This document shows positions 55,291-64,000 of a stretch of 64,000 bases of DNA, piece by piece. A program made the translations under genes and the position numbers. This DNA comes from Hemibagrus wyckioides (taxonomy: Eukaryota; Chordata; Actinopteri; Siluriformes; Bagridae): assembly GCF_019097595.1 (NCBI RefSeq), contig NC_080726.1:13285705-13349704 (forward strand). The letters are read 5' to 3'. The notes under the pieces are model-generated. The model did no database searches. It had not been told where the DNA came from and was given only the letters and a program-made list of their open reading frames with translations. Positions within the stretch are counted from its first letter, which is position 1. Each line of letters opens with the position of its first letter.

Positions 55291-55556
55291 TGTGTGTGTG
55301 TAATATGTGTATATATATGTATGTGTGTAATATAAGTGTATATATATGTATGTGTATGTATATAACAGGTCCAGTGTGGCACTTTGCAGCTTCAAACAGC
55401 CAGAACAAAAATATGGAAATGCTGCTTGTGTGTTTAAGAAGACTATTGTGTAATAACAATAAAGAACAGTGTGTAATCGTGATAAAAATGACTTGTTTAT
55501 TTACATAAGAAAGGAGTTAAACAAATGAAGAAAATAAACAAATGAATAAAAATCAG

Positions 55557-55975
55557 TGAAGACATTTTTTGGGATAAGAAGAGGTGTACCTTGTGGGGGT
55601 GTCCAAGTAGATCATTTTAGTACTAGATTTGGGTCACAAGGTCACATGACATTGAAGCTATTGAAGAAATAGTGTTTTTTTTAATAAAAATTAAAATAAA
55701 AATAAAAGAAGAGATTCTTTGGGATACAAAGAGGTGTACCCTGTGGAGGTTCAAGTAGATCATTTTGGTACTAGATTTGGGTCACAGGGTCACATGACCT
55801 AGAAGCTATTGAAGAAATAGTGTTTTTTAAAAATAAAAATAAAAGAAGAGATTCTTTGGGATACAAAGAGGTGTACCCTGTGGAGGTGTTCAAGTAGATC
55901 ATTTTGGTACTAGATTTGGGTCACAGGGTCACATGACCTAGAAGCTATTGAAGAAATAGTTTTTTTTATTAAAAA
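55557..55975. repeat. Three tandem copies of a subterminal repeat of about 140 bp
   Basis: Units start near 55,557, 55,709 and 55,847, each with GAGGTGTACC, then TACTAGATTTGGGTCACA and GAAGCTATTGAAGAAATAG. One inverted copy is in the left arm at about 53,455-53,575. Short GATCACGAGAAAA repeats follow at 56,265-56,305. Confidence 0.85.
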
Positions 55976-56355
55976 ATTAATTAATAATAGCAACTTAATT
56001 CACATGATACATAATTAATACTATCAATTAATTCAATTTTTATTTATAAATAAACAAATGCTGCTTGTAATGCCGCATGTCATATGTATATTTAAGAAGA
56101 AATTAGAATAATTGGTAAAGTAACAAGTACCACATTTCAGTCGTACAGAAATTTGTTGATGGTCCCTAAACTACTGCTTCCGAATGTCTGTCTAATGTCC
56201 GAATATCAAACTAACTTCACCGCGGTTCTGATTATGTCGTAATCACAAGAAAACAACTTTTATCTCAAGATCACGAGAAAATTAAGTTGAGATCACGAGA
56301 AAACAAAAGCAAAAATAATAATATCACATGGCCTCTCTGGGCTTCCGTACAGATT

Positions 56356-57247
56356 ACATCAGGTTCACCTTTCTCTTTTCAGCTTTCAACACAACCATCA
56401 TAAGCCACTGTGTGGCACATAAAGAATTATACTGCTGTTTTTGTATACCCCTCTGAGATCTGAGCCTAGCTGTTTTCTTTGTTTGATTAGATGATGCTTT
56501 GAATATGTCCCTTTAGATTTATGTCAGTTCAACGCTGTTCCCCACTTCTTCATCCAAATGTGGATCATAGTCTATGGACATAGGACCTGGGGGCCAGTCT
56601 GGGAAAGACGTCCTCTTGGGAAACAATAATGTTCAAATTTCTGATTCATGGATTGACTACCTGTGCAGTGAACTGTCGCCTTTCTTGACAATTGTTGGTG
56701 CTCAGTGTGTGAGCATTCCCTATACACACCCGTCCCACCTCACAAGGCTTCAAGACACTTCTTGGGAATCGTCGTAGTCATTTTTTGTCTTATCTCGCTC
56801 AGGCACTGGTACTTGTTAGCAGTGGCTGGCATGAATCCACATGGCTCTCTCAGCGCCCTTCACAGCAGTTTGTGTTGTCAGCAGAATCTGGAATGGTCCC
56901 AGCCATTTGCTTTCTGGGGGGGTTTAATACTCCTGCCCATATTTTTTGTAGCACAATGAACACATTTTTGATGAATACATCCCCTCTTTTGACATATGGT
57001 CCAGACCATGAGTCATCTTAATATTACATAATATGGAAACATGTTTTTATTGGTGGACAGGGTTTACCATTTACCATTAAGGCCATACCAATCCCCTCCT
57101 TTTACCGCACATCCTGCTTTCATCTGGAGTGGATGTGGCCTGCAATTTTTCGAGATCAGCTGTTCATAGACATGTTAAGAATTTCAGTCATTGAAAGTTT
57201 AGCTGCTGCCTTGGCTGCTGCATCTGCTTTAGCATTTGAGTGAGATA
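56356..57247 (-). pseudogene. Retroviral pol fragment (end of RNase H and downstream)
   Basis: Just below the Tc1 at 57,248, the minus strand reads HSNAKADAAAKAAAKLSM, the closing segment of a retroviral RNase H. Further down, sequence homologous to remnant 1 near 21,560 (GGAATGGTCCCAGCCA at 56,890) continues. Stops throughout. Confidence 0.55.
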
Positions 57248-58398
57248 CACTATATTGCCAAAAGTATTCGCTCACCCATCCAAATAATCAGAATCAGGTG
57301 TTCCAATCACTTCCATGGCCACAGGTGTATAAAATCAAGCACCTAGGCATGCAGACTGTTTTTACAAACATTTGTGAAAGAATGGGTCGCTCTCAGGAGC
57401 TCAGTGAATTCCAGCGTGGAACTGTGATAGGATGCCACCTGTGCAACAAATCCAGTTGTGAAATTTCCTCGCTCCTAAATATTCCACAGTCAACTGTCAG
57501 CTGTATTATAAGAACGTGGAAGTGTTTGGGAACGACAGCAACTCAGCCACGAAGTGGTAGGCCACGTAAACTGACGGAGCGGGGTCAGCGGATGCTGAGG
57601 CGCATAGTGCGAAGAGGTCACCAACTTTCTGCAGAGTCAATCGCTACAGACCTCCAAACTTCATGTGGCCTTCAGATTAGCTCAAGAACAGTGCGCAGAG
57701 AGCTTCATGGAATGGGTTTCCATGGCCGAGCAGCTGCATCCAAGCCATACATCACCAAGTGCAATGCAAAGCGTCGGATGCAGTGGTGTAAAGCACGCCG
57801 CCACTGGACTCTAGAGCAGTCTGACTGCATTGTGCCAAGTGTAAAGTTTGGTGGAGGGGGGATTATGGTGTGGGGTTGTTTTTCAGGAGCTGGGCTTGGC
57901 CCCTTAGTTCCAGTGAAAGGAACTCTGAATGCTTCAGCATACCAAGACATTTTGGACAATTCCATGCTCCCAACTTTGTGGGAACAGTTTGGAGCTGGCC
58001 CCTTCCTCTTCCAACATGACTGTGCACCAGTGCACATAGCAAGGTCCATAAAGACATGGATGACAGAGTCTGGTGTGGATGAACTTGACTGGCCTGCACA
58101 GAGTCCTGACCTCAACCCGATAGAACACCTTTGGGATGAATTAGAGCGGAGACTGAGAGCCAGGCCTTCTCGTCCAACATCAGTGTGTGACCTCACAAAT
58201 GCGCTTCTGGAAGAATGGTCAAAAATTCCCATAAACACTCTCCTAAACCTTGTGGACAGCCTTCCCAGAAGAGTTGAAGCTGTTATAGCTGCAAAGGGTG
58301 GACCGACGTCATATTGAACCCTATGGATTAGGAATGGGATGTCACTTAATTCATATGCGAGTCAAGACAGGTGAGCGAATACTTTTGGCAATATAGTG
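57248..58398 (+). mobile_element. Tc1/mariner element 4, internally deleted
   Basis: 1,151 bp with TA on both sides (57,246-57,247; 58,399-58,400) and inverted ends CACTATATTGCCAAAAGTAT / ATACTTTTGGCAATATAGTG. Very close to element 5 at 62,683 but missing 96 bp. Inserted inside the retroviral RNase H sequence. Confidence 0.95.
57382..58317 (+). CDS. Tc1 transposase with 32-residue in-frame deletion (311 aa)
   Basis: Start chosen at [13 protein letters not shown]; an upstream in-frame Met lies closer to the terminal repeat. N-terminal HTH regions ([48 protein letters not shown]) are intact. At residue 152 or so WTLEQ is joined to SDCIVPS: 96 nt are missing, including CSDESRF with the first catalytic Asp. 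The second Asp (FQHDCAPVH) and Glu ([10 protein letters not shown]) remain, spaced 34 apart, and the natural C-terminus GGPTSY is present. It could bind ends but should not cut. Confidence 0.9.
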   Translation: MGRSQELSEFQRGTVIGCHLCNKSSCEISSLLNIPQSTVSCIIRTWKCLGTTATQPRSGRPRKLTERGQRMLRRIVRRGHQLSAESIATDLQTSCGLQISSRTVRRELHGMGFHGRAAASKPYITKCNAKRRMQWCKARRHWTLEQSDCIVPSVKFGGGGIMVWGCFSGAGLGPLVPVKGTLNASAYQDILDNSMLPTLWEQFGAGPFLFQHDCAPVHIARSIKTWMTESGVDELDWPAQSPDLNPIEHLWDELERRLRARPSRPTSVCDLTNALLEEWSKIPINTLLNLVDSLPRRVEAVIAAKGGPTSY

Positions 58399-58399
58399 T

Positions 58400-58693
58400 A
58401 GTATCAGTGAATTTGGTATGATAGCATTTAAGAAATGAGAAATCAGGCCATGATGTGTGATTGGTTTGCCTGAATAGGTTAGGAAACCTCTGTTTCCACA
58501 ATGTGCCACAATAGTGTACTACTCCAAATGCATATCTGCTATCTGTGAAGATATGTACTATTTTACCTTGTGCCAATTTGCATGCTTCAGTGAGAGCTAT
58601 CAGCTCTGCTGCCTGAGCAGTGTTTTTGACTTTTCTTTTCTCTTTTAGTCCATTCATTAAGCTGTTTCTCAGATGAGCCTCATCAGTGTTCAA
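58400..58693 (-). pseudogene. Retroviral RNase H fragment, split by Tc1 element 4
   Basis: The minus frame contains VKNTAQAAELIALTEACKLA and KIVHIFTDSRYAFGVVH, with RNase H catalytic Glu and Asp, then GTLWKQRFP. The frame runs into the transposon, and the closing segment lies on its other side. Confidence 0.8.
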
Positions 58694-58753
58694 GTTGGCT
58701 GATGCAGTAAGTCCACTGTGTGCATCGTGAACTTCAGTGAGCTGTATGAGGTA

Positions 58754-59014
58754 TTAAGACATGGACTGTTGTCTGCACATTGCAATCTTCATGCCCATTC
58801 TGACTGGGAATGCCACTTTGCAAGCTTCCTCAACTCTGTTGACCAGGTCTCTATATTGCGCATTGTCAGCATGTTGCCATTTCAGATTGGATGGAGCTAT
58901 GAGATCATCTGGCCATGCAACTCTTACCCTTGAGATGTCCACTCCCAGTTTATGACCCAGGAGGTATCTCAGTTCCTTTGACATGGGTCTGAATTCTACA
59001 CAAATGTGGAGCAA
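58754..59014 (-). pseudogene. Retroviral gag-like fragment
   Basis: An 86-codon minus frame (AWPDDLIAPSNLKWQHADN, QYRDLVNRVEEACKVAFPV) lies between the 5' LTR remnant and RNase H. Position suggests gag; I do not recognise the domain with certainty. Confidence 0.4.
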
Positions 59015-59129
59015 GTCCTCTGCTCTTCATATTTTGGTGGTGGTGGCACCACACACACACACACACACACACACTACTGAGAACACAAATCACCCACAGA
59101 ATAATTAAAAACATTTTTCCATTACAGGG

Positions 59130-59755
59130 CATCTGCGGTGATTTGCTTGCAGACGTTGGTGGCAGACAGCTCGTTGAAGGTGGACATGTCCTCTGACTAT
59201 GCCTGAAATATGCCGGAATTTACATTTTTTCTGCATACAACAGGTGCAGGAAGAGTTGTTTCAACACGGTGCATACTTGAGACAGATGGCTTTCTAGGGA
59301 CTTGGAATATATCAAAATATCAATGTGCACGATCACACATTGGATTAACAGGTCCCTGAATAGTTCATTTACAAATGCCTGGAATATAGCTGGCACGTTG
59401 GTGAGGCCATATGGCATTACAAGGTATTCATAGTGCCCCCTAGTCGTCTGGAAGGCAGTTTTCCATTCGTCCCCTTCTTGAATCCACACAAGTTTATAGG
59501 CACTATGCAGGTCTAGCTTAGTGAAAAACCGGGCCTCCCATAGTTGTTCCAGATCAGAGGGGACTAGGGGCAGTGGGTAAAGATACTGGACAGTGACAGA
59601 GTTCCCAGAATTCTAAGAAATCCCAGAATTATGGAGTTGCAAGGAGATGAAATGACAAATAACATCAGCTTTTTGACGTGGAATATTCCTACCTGTAGAG
59701 TCACGGAAACTATCTGGTGCATGATGTTACTGTGATGTTTTCTCAAAACACCCTT
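59130..59755 (-). mobile_element. Ty3/gypsy retrotransposon fragment (reverse transcriptase)
   Basis: Minus frame 59,220-59,489 reads [30 protein letters not shown] and [13 protein letters not shown]. This is gypsy RT, with the catalytic YIDD changed to HIDI. Leading sequence near 59,130-59,200 resembles 39,560-39,640. Confidence 0.82.
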
Positions 59756-59760
59756 ACAAT

Positions 59761-59802
59761 GGGAGGGTAGAGGTTAATACCATCAGTTTCCAGGATCCTG
59801 TG
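59761..59802 (+). pseudogene. Relic of galectin exon 4 (3' end)
   Basis: It ends ATCAGTTTCCAGGATCCTGTG before GTGAGA-like sequence, like 40,261-40,307. The upstream part is replaced by gypsy DNA. Confidence 0.65.
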
Positions 59803-59944
59803 GTGAGAACAACTTAAAGCACAACATATTTTAAGTCTACAAATCCTAATAGGTTTTTAGAAATGACTGGGAAATTTAGGGATGGGATTTAAAAAAAAAA
59901 TCTGGCTAGATACAGCAACACATGCAAAAAATGAAGCTGGGAAA

Positions 59945-60350
59945 TTAATTTTGGTTTAATTGCCATCTGGGGGGCATGGTAGATAGTACATTCCCCCGAC
60001 ACATGCATGGTTCGAGGTTCAATTTGTGTGTGTGTGTGTGTGTGTGTGTGTTCTTCCCATGCTTCAGGGGTTTTCACTTGGTACTCCAGTGTTAGAGACT
60101 GGAACATTCCCTTGCCAGAGGACTAGGGGGTGCTGACAGGTGTATCACTGTTCATTGTGAATGTCATATGATTATGTCTAGTATGTCTTCACCTGTGCTT
60201 AATTACATTTAATATGGTTTGCCATTTATACCCTTCCTCTTGTTTCGGCTCATTGTTGAATCATTGTTCACAGTCCATTCACAATGTCTGCTGTTGTGTA
60301 CTGTCACACTTGGTTTTCTGATTCATGTTATGTTTATTTATTTTAGGATC
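59945..60350 (+). repeat. SINE-like repeat plus truncated LTR
   Basis: Counterpart of 40,482-41,190: repeat start, GT microsatellite (60,026-60,050), then TCCAG and an LTR beginning TGTTAGAGACTGGAACA at 60,091. The LTR is cut at about 60,345, where the galectin 5' flank of unit 5 begins. Confidence 0.7.
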
Positions 60351-61173
60351 ACACACATGCTGAATTGTATTAATGGCTGTTCTCTGTTGCAGTGAGCTGC
60401 AGCTGGTATAAAAGAATAGAAGAACTGGAGAAGGAGAGCTGAGTACAGAATTCTTGTTCATATTTAAAATAGAAACACTGAAAAGCAAGATAAGCACACT
60501 TTCACAGTTTCCTCTTTCATGAACCTGCTAGACTGTCTAAATGTTTTATTTCTACACATCTGGATTTTGTAACTGCTGATGTTGATATTCTATACTGACC
60601 TGCTGCAGTTGGCGTCACTGTACAATATACATTATGTATTGTCTCAGTATATTTACATGGTACATGCATTTACACAGTAATGCATCATTTTAGGTTATAT
60701 TTTGTTCTGACTTTTTAAGTATCAGTGGCATCCATGGATTACAAGCACATCCCATTCAACAATCCATTTTAGAAACTCAGACACTCCAAAACTGAGAGGT
60801 GAAGGATCCTGTTCTGATATTTTTTTTTCTAGCATTCTCTCCATATTCCTTATCACATCTCTGAACACCTTTAAGGGCATTCATGTTCCTTATGCCCACT
60901 CCTGGTGGATATTAAAGTCAACAGAGGCATATATGATTTTAAATGGACAATCTATACACAGATAGCACTATTCACATTCTCTAATAAATAAAGACACTAA
61001 TCAGTGGTTATTATTAATTGGCTGGTTTCAGGAAATCACTAGAACAATGATGAAATCCACACATTATCACATGAACAAAGTTCCTCTTTATAAGCTTTAA
61101 AATAGCTTCTGGTAGACTGATTTTTAGATACAACTCCTGGAAACTCCTGCAAACTCCTACAAACTCCTGCAAA
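60350..61173 (+). promoter_or_regulatory. 5' flank, exon relic and putative promoter of galectin unit 5
   Basis: Homologous to the flanks of units 1 and 4. The galectin exon relic is at about 60,719-60,800. TATAAG at 61,089-61,094 lies 80 bp upstream of the ATG, after the conserved TTATCACATGAACAAA block. Confidence 0.55.
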
Positions 61174-61209
61174 ATGGCAAACAACCAGCAAGAGACGTTT
61201 TGCAATCCT
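61174..61209 (+). CDS. Galectin unit 5, exon 1
   Basis: Twelve codons, MANNQQETFCNP, donor GTAAGT, phase 0. Intron 1 (61,210-62,064) is homologous to intron 1 of unit 2 but lacks its AAT repeat. Confidence 0.8.
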
Positions 61210-62064
61210 GTAAGTATTTTTATATAGTTTTGCTTACTATAACATGACAGTTACATTATTCTTTGGGAATGTTTTTTATATTTACATGTAATTCTGATAT
61301 TTAAAGTTTGTAATTTATATATAATTTGCATTTCTGTATTATTTTGCAAAATGAGTTAATGAGACAAGATTTCATTTACTGAAGGTAATTTTTCCTCCAG
61401 ATCTTCATAATCTTTAAGCTGCATGCACCATGATAGTCTTAGAGCTATTCACCCTAAAGTGGAACAGTTACAACAGAAACAGTTAGATTGAAAAAGAAAA
61501 ACAATGTGCAAATAGACACATGATTTTAATTGATTGATTATTGACTTAGAGACCTGTGGCTTCTGATACACAATGGGCCCCTCATCCCTGCCAAAGGTTA
61601 AGATTATAAAGTTACGAATTATTAACCTTTTATTAACTCTAGATGTATTTCTACATTGCCTGATTGGCCCCTGTGTTATCACCATAAAAATGAAAAGTTA
61701 TAAGAGACAGTGTTTTAGTTTTTAAGTATGCGTACATCAGTTACTGTATGCACACACATTGAATTAAAATGACAGTTTGTTCACTTAAAACATATTCCCA
61801 TTTCATTGTAAAACATCTAGAAATAAATACAGATAAAATGATGTCAATGTTTGACTTTGGAAAATAGCTCAATTCACCATATAGTTTATTCATCAAAGCT
61901 GATTTTTTAAACTTTGTGTATTATGCACATATGCATAAACTATATGGTGGATAAACTATAAGAATCTTTATCCGGGTTTTTTAAAGAAGTTATTTTCTTT
62001 GTAATTTTTTGATATCTTTCAGTAACATTTGCTTATATGAAATCATCCTGTTGTCTTTCAACAG

Positions 62065-62153
62065 AAAATCCCTTTTACTGGCTCAATTAAAGGAGGACTG
62101 CAGGAAGGCAAGAGTATCACTGTAAGTGGACGAGTTTTACCTGACGCTGACAG
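62065..62153 (+). CDS. Galectin unit 5, exon 2
   Basis: 89 nt, ACAG / GTAAGA. Encodes [20 protein letters not shown] and then SGRVLPDAD. Confidence 0.87.
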
Positions 62154-62320
62154 GTAAGATAGACTTTCATATTCATATGGGTTGACAGATGCATGACTTT
62201 GCTTAACTTTTTCCTGCCCATTGCACCCATTTTTAAAGGTCCCAAAATTTCATTATTGTTTATATGCATAAATAAATGACAACATCTCTTTTTGTATATA
62301 TATATATACAGAATTACATG

Positions 62321-62410
<90 letters not shown>
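62321..62410. repeat. (TA)n microsatellite at a splice acceptor
   Basis: About 45 TA units immediately before the TACACACAG acceptor of exon 3. A second acceptor-like TATACAG lies before the tract at 62,305-62,311. Confidence 0.95.
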
Positions 62411-62418
<8 letters not shown>

Positions 62419-62419
62419 G

Positions 62420-62627
62420 GTTCAGTGTGAATCTCCAGTGTGGTTCCACCCCAGATGATGATTTTGCCCTGCACTTTAACCCGCGTTATGCATCTGGTTC
62501 AGAGTACATAGTAACCAACACCAAGCAGGATAACTCCTGGGGTCCAGAGGAGATCATAAACCTGGCTCTCTTCCCCTTGGGAAACCCTTTCAAACTGCAA
62601 ATCCTGGTTACAAGCCAATCATACAAG
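62420..62627 (+). CDS. Galectin unit 5, exon 3 (N-CRD sugar-binding exon)
   Basis: 208 nt. HFNPRY and VTNTK keep the main contacts, but the W-E-R motif is WGPEEI, as in unit 2. The donor is GTTACT. Exon 4 lies beyond the right edge of the window. Confidence 0.87.
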
Positions 62628-62682
62628 GTTACTTGAATTTTCCCACATGAATAGAAATGAAATGCTTAAGAGTTAGCTCATA

Positions 62683-63930
62683 CACTATATTGCCAAAAGT
62701 ATTCGCTCACCCATCCAAATAATCAGAATCAGGTGTTCCAATCACTTCCATGGCCACAGGTGTATAAAATCAAGCACCTAGGCATGCAGACTGTTTTTAC
62801 AAACATTTGTGAAAGAATGGGTCGCTCTCAGGAGCTCAGTGAATTCCAGCGTGGAACTGTGATAGGATGCCACCTGTGCAACAAATCCAGTCGTGAAATT
62901 TCCTCGCTCCTAAATATTCCACAGTCAACTGTCAGCTGTATTATAAGAACATGGAAGTGTTTGGGAACGACAGCAACTCAGCCACGAAGTGGTAGGCCAC
63001 GTAAACTGACGGAGCGGGGTCAGCAGATGCTGAGGCGCATAGTGCAAAGAGGTCGCCAACTTTCTGCAGAGTCAATCGCTACAGACCTCCAAACTTCATG
63101 CGGCCTTCGGATTAGCTCAAGAACAGTGCGCAGAGAGCTTCATGGAATGGGTTACCATGGCCAAGCAGCTGCATCCAGGCCATACATCACCAAGTGCAAT
63201 GCAAAGCGTCGGATGCAGTGGTGTAAAGCACGCCGCCACTGGACTCTAGAGCAGTGGAGACGCGTTCTCTGTAGTGACGAATCGCGCTTCTCCATCTGGC
63301 AATCTGATGGACGAGTCTGGGTTTGGCGGTTGCCAGGAGAACGGTACTTGTCTGACTGCATTGTGCCAAGTGTAAAGTTTGGTGGAGGGGGGATTATGGT
63401 GTGGGGTTGTTTTTCAGGAGCTGGGCTTGGCCCCTTAGTTCCAGTGAAAGGAACTCTGAATGCTTCAGCATACCAAGACATTTTGGACAATTCCATGCTC
63501 CCAATTTTGTGGGAACAGTTTGGAGCTGGCCCCTTCCTCTTCCAACATGACTGTGCACCAGTGCACAAAGCAAGGTCCATAAAGACATGGATGACAGAGT
63601 CTGGTGTGGATGAACTTGACTGGCCTGCACAGAGTCCTGACCTCAACCCGATAGAACACCTTTGGGATGAATTAGAGCGGAGACTGAGAGCCAGGCCTTC
63701 TCGTCCAACATCAGTGTGTGACCTCACAATTGTGCTTCTGGAAGAATGATCAAAAATTCCCATAAACACACTCCTAAACCTTGTGGACAGCCTTCCCAGA
63801 AGAGTTGAAGCTGTTATAGCTGCAAAGGGTGGACCGACGTCATATTGAACCCTGTGGATTAGGAATGAGATGTCACTTAAGTTCATATGCGAGTCAAGAC
63901 AGGTGAGCGAATACTTTTGGCAATATAGTG
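62683..63930 (+). mobile_element. Tc1/mariner element 5, nearly intact, in a galectin intron
   Basis: 1,248 bp with inverted ends CACTATATTGCCAAAAGTAT / ATACTTTTGGCAATATAGTG and TA on each side (62,681-62,682; 63,931-63,932). The flanking intron without it is seen in unit 2 (GTTAGCTCATAGCTCAG at about 27,490-27,506), an exact empty site. Confidence 0.97.
62817..63749 (+). CDS. Tc1 transposase, catalytic core intact, C-terminus truncated (310 aa)
   Basis: DNA-cutting and pasting enzyme of the element. HTH regions as in element 4. All three catalytic residues are visible: Asp near 154 (CSDESRF), Asp near 245 (FQHDCAPVH) and Glu near 280 ([10 protein letters not shown]), with 34 residues between the last two (DD34E). 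A W-to-stop change (TGG to TGA after LLEE) removes the last 33 residues that element 4 still has. A full copy would be about 343 aa, the usual Tc1 size. Activity of this copy is uncertain. Confidence 0.92.
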   Translation: MGRSQELSEFQRGTVIGCHLCNKSSREISSLLNIPQSTVSCIIRTWKCLGTTATQPRSGRPRKLTERGQQMLRRIVQRGRQLSAESIATDLQTSCGLRISSRTVRRELHGMGYHGQAAASRPYITKCNAKRRMQWCKARRHWTLEQWRRVLCSDESRFSIWQSDGRVWVWRLPGERYLSDCIVPSVKFGGGGIMVWGCFSGAGLGPLVPVKGTLNASAYQDILDNSMLPILWEQFGAGPFLFQHDCAPVHKARSIKTWMTESGVDELDWPAQSPDLNPIEHLWDELERRLRARPSRPTSVCDLTIVLLEE

Positions 63931-64000
63931 TATCTCAATGCAGCATTCTTGACTGCATTATATGTTACATGTAGAACATTTTTGAGAGCATTTGTCTCAG

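Larger units (their letters stand above)
53411..56349. mobile_element. Foldback DNA transposon (non-autonomous) with 6-bp target duplication
   Basis: The ends are inverted: TACGGAATCCCAGAGACGCC at the left and GGCCTCTCTGGGCTTCCGTA at the right, followed inward by matching CATGTGATATTATTATTTTT sequence. CAGATT occurs on each side (53,405-53,410; 56,350-56,355). In retrovirus remnant 1 the same site is uninterrupted (AGATTACATCAGG at 21,530). Subterminal arms carry a repeat of about 140 bp, once inverted at left and three times at right. A Tc1 and a MITE are nested inside. It has no transposase of its own. Superfamily uncertain (6-bp duplication). Confidence 0.85.
52954..59127 (-). mobile_element. 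Endogenous retrovirus remnant 2 with nested transposons (minus strand)
   Basis: The 3' LTR (52,954-53,322) is at the low end and a 5' LTR remnant at about 59,045-59,127. Between them are sequence homologous to remnant 1, RNase H (split at 57,248-58,398 by a Tc1) and a gag-like frame (58,754-59,014). The foldback element 53,411-56,349 is inserted near the 3' LTR. RT catalytic core and env were not recognised. Inactive. Confidence 0.7.

Noticed and set aside
55557..55975. Repeats of about 140 bp as a satellite or CRISPR-like array
   Set aside because: Units are adjacent with no spacers and lie within a foldback transposon arm.
57705..58238. 177-codon minus-strand frame across Tc1 element 4
   Set aside because: Antisense shadow of the transposase.
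62253..62474. Tyr-Ile repeat frames on both strands
   Set aside because: Translation of a TA microsatellite.
63152..63886. 244-codon minus-strand frame across Tc1 element 5
   Set aside because: It is antisense to the transposase; the plus frame has the DDE motifs.

Overview
This 64 kb window is vertebrate, almost certainly teleost fish, nuclear DNA. Coding information is split into short exons with GT/AG junctions, the DNA is AT-rich with many microsatellites, and the mobile-element mix is typical of fish: several Tc1/mariner families, a DIRS tyrosine-recombinase retrotransposon, L1/Tx1-type and L2-type LINEs, a tRNA-derived SINE, Ty3/gypsy pieces, endogenous retrovirus remnants and hAT-like MITEs. 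I cannot name the species.

The host genes are a tandem array of galectins of the two-domain (galectin-9/4-like) type, all on the + strand. Only the copy at 25,973-33,176 keeps a full exon set: exon 1, three exons for an N-terminal carbohydrate-recognition domain (CRD), then two successive complete C-terminal CRD cassettes, 'a' (28,840-29,733) and 'b' (30,594-33,176), each with its own stop codon. Unit 1 (about 1-8,400) has exon 1, no N-CRD, a dead cassette a and a nearly intact cassette b. Unit 3 (40,261-42,666) is a decayed relic that still has two linker mini-exons. Unit 4 (about 43,800-49,661) is a rearranged, internally duplicated relic. Unit 5 starts at about 60,350 and runs off the right edge after exon 3.

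Two correctly spliced exons of neurofibromin (NF1) sit alone at 20,788-21,204 between units 1 and 2. LGALS9 and NF1 lie on the same chromosome band in human, so this may be a scrap of a neighbouring gene.

Layout: 1-8,400 galectin unit 1 with a Tc1 in its 5' flank and a DIRS fragment replacing its N-CRD; 8,581-14,500 near-complete DIRS element; 14,510-19,260 L1-like LINE (minus); 20,788-21,204 NF1 exons; 21,485-24,217 endogenous retrovirus remnant (minus); 25,021-33,176 galectin unit 2; 33,770-38,130 second L1 copy; 38,970-41,190 Tc1, gypsy, SINE and solo-LTR debris; 41,472-42,666 unit 3; 43,800-49,661 unit 4; 50,100-51,960 third L1 copy; 52,954-59,127 second retrovirus remnant holding a foldback transposon and two Tc1 elements; 59,130-60,350 gypsy, SINE and LTR debris; 60,350-64,000 unit 5 with a nearly intact Tc1 inside an intron.

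The array appears to have grown by segmental duplication of a module made of galectin exons, hAT-MITE, AATAAA-rich 3' end and a downstream minus-strand L1. The copies then lost different sugar-contact residues and were broken by transposons. The most distinctive points are the dual C-terminal CRD cassettes, a perfect 55-bp-arm hairpin just before a galectin splice acceptor, the NF1 fragment, and a 2.9-kb foldback element with an exact 6-bp target duplication.
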